A DNA stretch of 57,449 nucleotides from Microbispora oryzae (lineage in GTDB: Bacteria > Actinomycetota > Actinomycetes > Streptosporangiales > Streptosporangiaceae): positions 1-57,449 of the forward strand of contig NZ_JAFCNB010000029.1 of the NCBI RefSeq assembly GCF_017896165.1, written 5' to 3'. Under the pieces are notes generated by a model. That model worked only from the letters and a program-made list of their open reading frames with translations. It searched no databases and was not told the DNA's origin. Made by a program: the position numbers and the translations under genes. Below, in pieces: positions 16,970 through 23,876 of the stretch (the stretch's first letter is position 1; each line of letters starts with the position of its first letter).

Positions 16970-17896
16970 GTGGAACTGCGCCAACTGCGGTACTTCGTCG
17001 CGGTCGCGGAGGAACTGAACTACGGCCGGGCCGCCGCGCGTCTCCTCATCGCCGGGCCGTCGCTGTCCCAGCAGATCAAGGCGCTCGAGCGCGACCTCGG
17101 CGTGCGCCTGTTCGACCGCGACCGCCGCTCGGTGTCCCTCACCCCGGCCGGCGCGGCCCTGCTCCCGCACGTCCGCGATCTGCTGGAACGGGCCGGCGAC
17201 CTCCGGCGCCACGCCGTCCGGCTCTCCGGCGCCGACCCCGTGCGGCTCGGCTACGTCAACTGGCTGCCCGCGGACCTGACCGCCCGCACCTCCATGGTGG
17301 GCGCCCGGATCAACCTCGACCCGTGGGTGGCGCCCTCACACACCCAGGCCGCCCGGGTCGCCGACGGCGGCCTGGATCTCGCGGTGTGCTGGATGTGGCC
17401 CGACGACCTGGAACGGCGGGGCCTGCGAGCCCGGCTCCTCGGCGCCGACCGGCTGCACGCCGTCGCCCCCGGCGACCAGACCGGCGAGGTGGCGGCCCCG
17501 GACACCGCGGTCCTCATCGACGACGACGTCATCTCCTGGTCGACCTGGAACGCCTTCGCCGAAGAACTGGCCCGCGACACCGGCGTCCGGGCGATGCGGA
17601 TCTCCGACGGCGGCATCACCGGGGCCGCCTTCTTCGACCACGTCCGCCGCGCGGGCCGTCCCGTCGTCAACTCGCCCAAGGGACAGACCGATCCGCTCCC
17701 GCCCGACCTGGTCAGACGGCCCATCGTCGGGCCCGAGATCTACTGGACCTGGTCTCTGGTCTGGCGCCGCGACGAGGTGCGCGCCGCCGTCCTGGCCGCC
17801 GTCGACGCCCTGTGCGACGGCGTCGGCGGCCTCGGCGATCTCGGCATCCACACCCCCGGCGCCTGGATCCCCGGCGGAGACCCGCACCGCGCGTAG
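16970..17896 (+). CDS. LysR family transcriptional regulator
   Basis: A 308-residue regulator. The winged HTH is residues 1-60 (MELRQLRYFVAVAEELNYGR, SLSQQIKALERDLGVRLFDRD), followed by a linker helix and a C-terminal periplasmic-binding-like effector domain. The GTG start follows a leaderless -10 box. It is divergent from the YbfB-like transporter, and LysR genes commonly regulate the divergently transcribed neighbour, so control of that transporter is likely. Effector unknown. Confidence 0.9.
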   Translation: MELRQLRYFVAVAEELNYGRAAARLLIAGPSLSQQIKALERDLGVRLFDRDRRSVSLTPAGAALLPHVRDLLERAGDLRRHAVRLSGADPVRLGYVNWLPADLTARTSMVGARINLDPWVAPSHTQAARVADGGLDLAVCWMWPDDLERRGLRARLLGADRLHAVAPGDQTGEVAAPDTAVLIDDDVISWSTWNAFAEELARDTGVRAMRISDGGITGAAFFDHVRRAGRPVVNSPKGQTDPLPPDLVRRPIVGPEIYWTWSLVWRRDEVRAAVLAAVDALCDGVGGLGDLGIHTPGAWIPGGDPHRA

Positions 17897-18027
17897 TCCC
17901 GGTCAAAGGGGGCACGGCGGTTCTGCGCGACCAGGTGAGAGGCTGGGCCTATCAGGTAGGAGGAACCCGGTCGTAGGTCGAGGCGGGTGGACTGTTGCCT
18001 CATCCGGCGCGTCCCTCTACGGTCAAA

Positions 18028-18045
18028 TAGCCGACCGGTCGTCTA
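18028..18045. promoter_or_regulatory. TetR operator, copy 2 (SDR promoter)
   Basis: TAGCCGACCGGTCGTCTA is an extended palindrome (TAGnCGACCGGTCGnCTA) located 47-64 bp before the SDR start codon. It matches the site before the TetR gene at 14938, so that regulator is the probable repressor. Confidence 0.75.
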
Positions 18046-18091
18046 GTTCGGCCGGCACGTATTGGAACCACACTGATCCGGAGCTGTCATC

Positions 18092-18805
18092 ATGAGCACT
18101 CAGAGCCAGAAGGTCGCCGTTGTCACCGGTGCGTCGCAGGGCCTCGGCGCCGCGATCGTCGACGCCTACCGCAAGCTCGGTTACGCCGTCGTCGCCACCT
18201 CCCGCGGCATCCGCCCCTCCGGCGACGCAGACGTCCTGACCGTCCAGGGCGACATCGCCGACCCCGCCACGGCCGAGCGCGTCATCGCGGCCGGCGTCGA
18301 GCGGTTCGGCCGCGTCGACGCCCTGGTCAACAACGCGGGCGTCTTCGTGGCCAAGCCCTTCACCGACTACACGCGGGACGACTACGCGACTGTGACCGGG
18401 ATCAACCTGGCCGGTTTCTTCCACATCACCCAGCTGGCGATCGGGCAGATGCTCGCCCAGGGCAGCGGCCACATCGTCAGCATCACCACCAGCCTGGTCG
18501 ACAATCCCGACTCCAGGGTGCCCTCCGCGCTGGCCTCGCTGACCAAGGGCGGCGTGCATGCCGCCACCAGGTCGCTCGCCGTCGAGTACGCCACCCGCGG
18601 CATCCGGGTCAACGCCGTCTCGCCCGGCACCATCAAGACGCCGATGCACCCGGAGGAGACGCACGGATTCCTCTCCGGCCTGCATCCGGTCGGCCGGATG
18701 GGCGAGGCGAGCGACATCGCCGACGCGGTGATCTACCTGGAGAACGCCCCGTTCGTCACGGGTGAGATCCTGCACGTCGACGGCGGCATGAGCGCCGGCC
18801 ACTGA
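18092..18805 (+). CDS. Short-chain dehydrogenase/reductase lacking the catalytic Tyr
   Basis: A 237-residue classical SDR with the cofactor loop TGASQGLGA, NNAG at residues 80-83 and the C-terminal GEILHVDGG. The active-site segment reads SALASLTKGG, so the tyrosine of Y-x-x-x-K is Ala148 while Lys152 is kept. Ser/Thr at ITTS precedes it. It may have altered chemistry or only bind NAD(P). GGAG upstream of ATG 18092 supports the start. The palindrome at 18028 puts it under the TetR at 14938; the NTF2-like gene follows downstream. Confidence 0.85.
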   Translation: MSTQSQKVAVVTGASQGLGAAIVDAYRKLGYAVVATSRGIRPSGDADVLTVQGDIADPATAERVIAAGVERFGRVDALVNNAGVFVAKPFTDYTRDDYATVTGINLAGFFHITQLAIGQMLAQGSGHIVSITTSLVDNPDSRVPSALASLTKGGVHAATRSLAVEYATRGIRVNAVSPGTIKTPMHPEETHGFLSGLHPVGRMGEASDIADAVIYLENAPFVTGEILHVDGGMSAGH

Positions 18806-18897
18806 GCCGCGTCACTGAGCCGCGCAACTGAGTCACGCAAGTGGGCCGCGTCACCGAGCCGTACGGCCCGGACACTCCGATGAACGGCAGGTCAGCC

Positions 18898-19293
18898 ATG
18901 AACGACGAAGTGATCCTGCGCGGCGTCCTGGACGGGTGGAAGGCCGGCGTCGACCGGCACGAACCCCGGCAGGTCGCCGCCCACTTCACCGAGGACGCGA
19001 TCTTCCAGGGGCTGCGCCCCTACAGCGTCGGGCGGCAGGGGGTCGCCGACTACTACGAGTCGCAGCCCCTCGGGATGACGGCGGATTACCGCATTCTGGA
19101 AACTCGGCGGCTCGCCGACGGTCTCGTGCTCGGCTACCTGGTGGTCGACTTCTCCTTCACCGATCGGCCCACTCTGCGCGTCAACCTCGGCGTGCTGGTC
19201 AGACGGGTCGAGGAGGCCTGGTACATCGCCCACTACCAGGTCTCCCGGCTCGACCCGCCCGCCGGCCGCGCGGCTCAGGGACCCGGCGAGTAG
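18898..19293 (+). CDS. NTF2/SnoaL-like protein
   Basis: A 131-residue small alpha+beta barrel protein. The pattern ILRGVLDGWKAGVDRHEP, AAHFTEDAIFQGL and VADYYESQP is typical of the SgcJ/SnoaL-like NTF2 superfamily, whose members bind or transform small hydrophobic molecules. It probably shares the upstream SDR's transcript; the 90-bp gap contains imperfect repeats of GAGCCGCGTCAC. ATG 18898 was chosen over 18880 by fit to the domain start. Function is not predictable beyond the fold. Confidence 0.7.
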   Translation: MNDEVILRGVLDGWKAGVDRHEPRQVAAHFTEDAIFQGLRPYSVGRQGVADYYESQPLGMTADYRILETRRLADGLVLGYLVVDFSFTDRPTLRVNLGVLVRRVEEAWYIAHYQVSRLDPPAGRAAQGPGE

Positions 19294-19327
19294 CCGGAGG
19301 CGGGGGGGTGCGTGCGGCGCGCCGCGC

Positions 19328-20224
19328 TCAGCCGGCCGGGCCGGCGGCCAGGACGCGTTCCAGCGTGCGCCTGCCCATCCGGCTCATGGCCGGGTTGCTG
19401 CCGTCGTAGTACCAGACGGCCCCCATCGCCTGTTGGAAGGCCCACGCCCGGCCACGTTCCCATTCGAGGTCGTCGCATCCGAGATCTCGGCGGAGCACCT
19501 CCCGTGGCCCGGCGTCGAGCAGATGCCAGGCGCCCACGAGGTCCAGGGCGGGGTCGGCCGGTCCGAAGCCGCCGACGTCGAGGATCCCGGCCAGCCGGCC
19601 GCCGGACACGAGCACGTTGCCGGGAATGAGATCACCGTGGGTCATCGCGTCTCCCGCCTCGCGCGGCAGGCTCCGCAGGCTCGTCCACAGCCGGCGGAGC
19701 CGGGGGACGTCCAGGAGTCGCTCGCTCCGCTCGAAACAGGTCTCCATCCAGGCGTCGTGGGACCGCAGGTCGCCTCCCCGGCCACCGCCGGTGAACGTGC
19801 GGCCTCCGGTGTCGATCGCGCGCAACTCGCGGATGAGATCGGCCAGGTCATGGGCGAACGCGACAGAACCGCCGGGGTCCTCGTGGGTGGCCACGACGCC
19901 GGGCAGCCACGTCTGCACCGCCCAGGGAAGCGGGTAGCCCGCGCCGGGTTCGCCCAGCGCGACCGGCTCGGGTGTGGCGAACCGGGTGCGGCCCGCCAGC
20001 TCACGGGCGGCTTCCGCCTCGGTCTCCAGCTCGCGCCGGGCTGTCTCGACGTCCCTCGGCCGCAGGGGGAACCGCGCCGCGAGGCGGTCGCCGACGCGGA
20101 AGATGGCGTTGACCGTCCCGTGTGAGGAGACGCCCGTGACGGGCAGGTCCCGCCAGCCGGGGAACTGCTCGTCCACCAGGGCACGTACGGTCCGTGTCGT
20201 CACCGTCAGCTGGTCGGCGTGCAT
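19328..20224 (-). CDS. Aminoglycoside phosphotransferase-like kinase
   Basis: A 298-residue APH-fold kinase. The catalytic loop THGDLIPGNVLV (HGDxxxxN) and the metal-binding ILDVGGFGPADPALDL are present. The N-lobe has RLAARFPLRP with the expected strand-3 position, although the usual Lys is not obvious there. By family knowledge it phosphorylates a small hydroxyl or amino substrate such as an aminoglycoside, macrolide or homoserine-like metabolite. It is the last gene of a minus-strand pair with the glycosidase, which is separated by its own terminator. Resistance function is not established. Confidence 0.8.
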   Translation of the reverse strand: MHADQLTVTTRTVRALVDEQFPGWRDLPVTGVSSHGTVNAIFRVGDRLAARFPLRPRDVETARRELETEAEAARELAGRTRFATPEPVALGEPGAGYPLPWAVQTWLPGVVATHEDPGGSVAFAHDLADLIRELRAIDTGGRTFTGGGRGGDLRSHDAWMETCFERSERLLDVPRLRRLWTSLRSLPREAGDAMTHGDLIPGNVLVSGGRLAGILDVGGFGPADPALDLVGAWHLLDAGPREVLRRDLGCDDLEWERGRAWAFQQAMGAVWYYDGSNPAMSRMGRRTLERVLAAGPAG

Positions 20225-20293
20225 CTTCACGCGGAAAAGGGTTCCGCGCCCCGGCCTTCTCCCGCAACGCGTTTTCGGCCGGCGTCGCCGGGG

Positions 20294-20321
20294 CCCCGCC
20301 GTGGACGTTCCCACGGCGGGG
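20294..20321 (-). terminator. Hairpin terminator of the glycosidase gene
   Basis: A perfect 11-bp stem (CCCCGCCGTGG and its complement) with loop ACGTTC lies 25 bp after the glycosidase stop on the minus strand. There is no T tract. Confidence 0.65.
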
Positions 20322-20346
20322 GCCGGTCGCCCCGGATCACCAAGGA

Positions 20347-22200
20347 TCAGCTCGCGCTGCAGGTGATCGGCGACGGGACGCCGTTGGTCCCGTTGTAGCT
20401 GCCGGTGAAGCCGAAGGTGGTCGAGGCGCCGGCGGCGAGGGTGCCGTTGTAGCCGACGTTCCCGACGGTCACGGCGGCCCCCGACTGGGTCAGGGTGCCG
20501 TTCCAGATCTGGCCGACGGTCTGGCCGTTGGCGTACGTCCAGCCGACCGTCCACGAGCTGATGGCGCGGGTGGCGCTGACCGTCACCTCACCCTGGAAGC
20601 CGCCGGGCCAGGAGTTGACCACCTTGTACGACGCGGTGCAGCCCTGTCCCGAGGTCGGGGTGACCGACGGGGTGGGCGAGGGAGAGGGAGAGCGGGTCGG
20701 CGAGGCCGAAGGCGACGCTGAAGGGGACACGGACGGAGACACGGACGGGGACGGGCTGGGTGAGGCGTTGGTGCCGCCGGTCTTCAGAACGATGACGGAG
20801 TAGGGCGGGAGGGTGATCGAGCTCGCCGAGGAACCCGTCGTGGTGCTGATCGAGGTGGCCCCCTTCTGCCACTGCATGACGGTCGGGTTCCCGCCGGGGG
20901 AGTAACCGGAGTAGGACAGCGAGACCGTGGTGGAGTTGTTCGGGTCCTTGTTGATCAGCACGACGTTGACGCCGGTGGAGGTCTTCACCGCGTGCGCGGA
21001 CAGCAGCGAGTTGGACGACGAGGCCTGCACGATCGTGTCGCCCGGCGATCCGGCCTTCCCGACCATCGACAGGCCGTAATACGGCGGGAACGGCGTGTTC
21101 GTGGCCGGCTCTCCGGAGGCGCCGGAGGAGAGGATGCCCTCGTCGTGATAGTCGGTGGTCCCGTCGTCGTTCCTGCCGGGGCCCTGGCTGGTGCCGTTGT
21201 GCAGGTTCCACCAGTCAAGGTTCATCGCGCCGTTCTCGAACCAGGTCAGGTAGCTGTCGGCGGCGAAGAGGGCGGCGGTGGCGCTGTTGAGCTGGTAGCT
21301 CGGGTTCATCTCGGTGACCGTGATGCCGACGGAGGAGGCCCTGCTCCCGGCGTACCTGTTGATCAGGGAGCGGAGCGAGCTCGTGATCGTCTGGATCTGC
21401 GACACCTTGGTCAGGCTGTCGGAGGCCGAGGTGGCGCCGGGGTACCAGTGGACGATCACGAAGTCGGCCTTGTCCTGGACGATCGACATGACCGTGTTGT
21501 TCCAGTCGGCGCTGTCACCCGAGCCGACGATGCCGTCGGGCCAGCTGCCGGGAGTGGTGAGAACGACCCCAACCTTGATCGAGGAGTCCACGGCCTTCAT
21601 CGCCGAGATGTACTGCACGACGTTGTTCGCGTAGGTCCGCGGGCTCTTGTCCGAGTGGTTGTCCTGCTCCCATCCGGACCCGTAGTGGCCGTTGCCGTAG
21701 ACCTCGTTGCCGATCTCCCAGTACTTGACCCCGTAGCCCTTGGTGACGTTGGCGTACCGCACCCAGTCGGCCGCCTCCTGGGCCGTGCCGCTGCCGTAGT
21801 TCGCGATGATCACGGCCTGCGCGCCGGCCGAGCGGACGGTGCCCATATAGGTGTCGAAGTCGGTGTTGGGAGCGACGTATCCGCCGTCGGCGGTGTTGGT
21901 CTTCCAGTGGTAGATGTCGCCGTAGGAGCCGCCGGGGTAGCGCACCGCCGTGAAGCCGGCGTTACGCAGCAGGCCGGGGATGGCTGAGCTGTTCATGTTG
22001 CCGTCGTAGACGGCGACGTTGACGCCGTGCCCCGCTGAGGGGATCGTGCCGCGGCTTGTGTTAGCGCTAACACTGACGCTCGCGGAAGTCGCGGCGGACG
22101 CCGGATCGGCGGCGATCTCCGCGGTGAGGGTCGCCGCGGCCAGCGCCGTGGCGGCCAGCAGCGCCGCGCCGGCGCGCCGGCGGTGAAGCAGGCCAGGCAT
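20347..22200 (-). CDS. Secreted glycoside hydrolase with C-terminal CBM2
   Basis: A 617-residue exported enzyme. An N-terminal signal peptide (about residues 1-37, HRRR then a long hydrophobic run ending ASA) precedes a TIM-barrel catalytic domain of about 430 residues. YWEIGNEVYG supplies the probable acid/base Glu and TVTEMNPSY the nucleophile Glu, as in clan GH-A arabinofuranosidase-like families (GH51/GH39-like). A Pro/Ser/Thr linker (about residues 480-515) leads to a C-terminal cellulose-binding CBM2 domain. GAGGAG lies 5 nt before the ATG. A LacI-type palindrome in the signal-peptide region may repress it. Exact family and substrate are uncertain. Confidence 0.82.
   Translation of the reverse strand: MPGLLHRRRAGAALLAATALAAATLTAEIAADPASAATSASVSVSANTSRGTIPSAGHGVNVAVYDGNMNSSAIPGLLRNAGFTAVRYPGGSYGDIYHWKTNTADGGYVAPNTDFDTYMGTVRSAGAQAVIIANYGSGTAQEAADWVRYANVTKGYGVKYWEIGNEVYGNGHYGSGWEQDNHSDKSPRTYANNVVQYISAMKAVDSSIKVGVVLTTPGSWPDGIVGSGDSADWNNTVMSIVQDKADFVIVHWYPGATSASDSLTKVSQIQTITSSLRSLINRYAGSRASSVGITVTEMNPSYQLNSATAALFAADSYLTWFENGAMNLDWWNLHNGTSQGPGRNDDGTTDYHDEGILSSGASGEPATNTPFPPYYGLSMVGKAGSPGDTIVQASSSNSLLSAHAVKTSTGVNVVLINKDPNNSTTVSLSYSGYSPGGNPTVMQWQKGATSISTTTGSSASSITLPPYSVIVLKTGGTNASPSPSPSVSPSVSPSASPSASPTRSPSPSPTPSVTPTSGQGCTASYKVVNSWPGGFQGEVTVSATRAISSWTVGWTYANGQTVGQIWNGTLTQSGAAVTVGNVGYNGTLAAGASTTFGFTGSYNGTNGVPSPITCSAS
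22058..22073. promoter_or_regulatory. 16-bp LacI-type palindrome inside the glycosidase gene
   Basis: GTGTTAGCGCTAACAC is a perfect 16-bp palindrome with the central GCGC typical of LacI-family sugar repressor operators. It lies about 130 bp after the start codon, within the coding sequence just past the signal peptide, and is A/T-richer than its surroundings. Confidence 0.6.
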
Positions 22201-22385
22201 GCAAACTCCTCAGAGGTCGCGTGCGCGCGCGGGGCGCGCGGGTCCAGCGGAGCCTGCGTTCGGTCCCGGCCCGCGGTCAAGCGGCCGGCCCGCGGGCGGA
22301 CGGCGGTGACCATGCGAACTGCGCCGATACGGAACGTCGAGGTGCAACTTTCACCCATGGCCGCCGGTGCTCCGGCGGCCCCGGC

Positions 22386-22982
22386 TCAGGCGGGCGGGGG
22401 ATCGATGAGGGGCCGCATCACGTCCGTGAGCAGGCGTGCGAGGGAGTCCTGGTCCATGCCGGCCAGTGCCGGGGTCGCGACGACCTTGCGCATCAGCCAC
22501 ACCCCGGCGATCAGTGAGAGCAGCAGTTCGGCGCGCGCCGCCGCGTCCGGCCCGGACAGCAGGTCGGTGAGGTGCCGCCCCACATGCCGTCCGACGCCCG
22601 CCCGGATGATCTCGGCGGCTCGCGGGTTGGCCGCGGACCGGAGCATCAGCAGGAACGGGTCCAGGTCGTCGGCGTCCGGCGCGGTCCGCGCGGCCAGGCT
22701 GATCGCCGTCTGCTCGGTCAGCGCGTCCGGGTCGTCGCCGACGACGGTTCGCGGCGCGAAGGAGCGGTCGACCGCCTCGACGAAGAGGTGTTCCTTCGAG
22801 CCGAAGTAGCGGTTGACCAGCATCGCGGTCACTCCGGCGTTTCCGGCCACCTCCCGCACGCCCGCGCCGTCGTAGCCGGCTCGGGTGAACGCCTCCACCG
22901 CCGAAAGCAGGATCGCCTCACGGGTCGCGCCGGCGTCGCGCCGCCGCGAGCCGTCTCCCGGTTCCTGTGTGTCTTCACTCAC
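22386..22982 (-). CDS. TetR family transcriptional regulator
   Basis: A 198-residue repressor with N-terminal HTH (TREAILLSAVEAFTRAGYDG, GVREVAGNAGVTAMLVNRYF, GSKEHLFVEA) and a TetR_C-like helical domain. It starts with GTG 22982, 7 nt after a TACACT -10 box on the minus strand (22990-22995), so it is probably leaderless. That -10 box is inside operator O1, so bound repressor should block its own transcription. It is divergent from the SDR at 23062, which it very likely controls through the paired operators. Confidence 0.9.
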   Translation of the reverse strand: MSEDTQEPGDGSRRRDAGATREAILLSAVEAFTRAGYDGAGVREVAGNAGVTAMLVNRYFGSKEHLFVEAVDRSFAPRTVVGDDPDALTEQTAISLAARTAPDADDLDPFLLMLRSAANPRAAEIIRAGVGRHVGRHLTDLLSGPDAAARAELLLSLIAGVWLMRKVVATPALAGMDQDSLARLLTDVMRPLIDPPPA

Positions 22983-22983
22983 A

Positions 22984-23030
22984 TCTACAAGTGTAGACTA
23001 TGCTGGTCAGTGAGGTCTACGGTCGTAGAC
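22984..23030. promoter_or_regulatory. Paired TetR operators O1 and O2 in the divergent promoter
   Basis: O1 is TCTACAAGTGTAGA (22984-22997) and O2 is GTCTACGGTCGTAGAC (23015-23030). Both share TCTAC-N4-GTAGA, and their centres are 32 bp apart, about three helical turns, allowing two dimers on one face. O1 covers the tetR -10 box. Confidence 0.8.
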
Positions 23031-23061
23031 ATAGCGGATTCACACAGCAACGGAGGATCTC

Positions 23062-23862
23062 GTGGACCTGCAACTGAACGGCAAGCGTGCTCTGGTGACC
23101 GGTTCGAGCTCGGGACTGGGCGAGGCGACGGTCCGCGCACTCGCGGCCGAAGGCGTCGCCGTCGTGGTGCACGGCCGGGACGAACGGCGCAGCCACGCGG
23201 TGGCCGCGTCGATCCGGGCGAACGGCGGGAAGGCCGACGTCGCCATCGGCGACCTGACCGGCGACGAGGGCGCGGACGCGGTGGTGTCGGCGGCGCTGGC
23301 CGGCGGACCCGTCGACATCCTGGTCAACAACGCCGGCTCCTACAAACACCTCTCCTGGGCCGACGCCACGCCGGAAACCTGGCGCGACACCTACGAGGGC
23401 AACGTCGTCTCCGGCGTGCGGATGATCCAGCGGCTGGTCCCGCTCATGCGGGAGCGCGGCTGGGGACGCGTCATCACCATCGGCGGCGGCCTCGCGGTCC
23501 AGCCGATGTACCAGCACCCGCAGTACAACGCGACCCTCGCGGCCCGCCACAACCTCGAGGTGTCGCTGGCCCGCGAGCTGCGGGGCACCGGAGTGACCTC
23601 CAACGTCGTCGCGCCCGGCGCCATCCTCGTCGACGCCGTCAGAGACCTGCTGACGGAGATCGCCCCTGCTCACGGCTGGGGCGAGACCTGGGCGCAGATC
23701 GAACGGGACGCCACGAGAGAGCTGGTGCCCAACGACGTCGAGCGCCTCGGCCGGCCGGAGGAGATCGCCAGCGCCGTCGCCTTCCTCGCCAGCCCCCTGT
23801 CCGGCTACATCAGCGGCGCCGTCCTGCGCGTCGACGGCGGCCACATCCGCAACGTCGCCTGA
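23062..23862 (+). CDS. Short-chain dehydrogenase/reductase with altered active site
   Basis: A 266-residue SDR with TGSSSGLGEA (residues 13-22), NNAG at 89-92 and the C-terminal ISGAVLRVDGG. The catalytic tetrad is degenerate: the usual Ser position reads TIGGG and Y155-N-A-T-L159 has Leu in place of the essential Lys. The fold should still bind NAD(P). CGGAGGATCTC before GTG 23062 is a strong ribosome-binding site. It is divergent from, and presumably repressed by, the TetR at 22386. Confidence 0.85.
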   Translation: MDLQLNGKRALVTGSSSGLGEATVRALAAEGVAVVVHGRDERRSHAVAASIRANGGKADVAIGDLTGDEGADAVVSAALAGGPVDILVNNAGSYKHLSWADATPETWRDTYEGNVVSGVRMIQRLVPLMRERGWGRVITIGGGLAVQPMYQHPQYNATLAARHNLEVSLARELRGTGVTSNVVAPGAILVDAVRDLLTEIAPAHGWGETWAQIERDATRELVPNDVERLGRPEEIASAVAFLASPLSGYISGAVLRVDGGHIRNVA

Positions 23863-23876
23863 CTCCCCGGCCGCGG

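Noticed and set aside
19328..20224. Calling the APH-like kinase an aminoglycoside resistance gene
   Set aside because: The fold supports a small-molecule kinase only; nothing in the sequence identifies the substrate.
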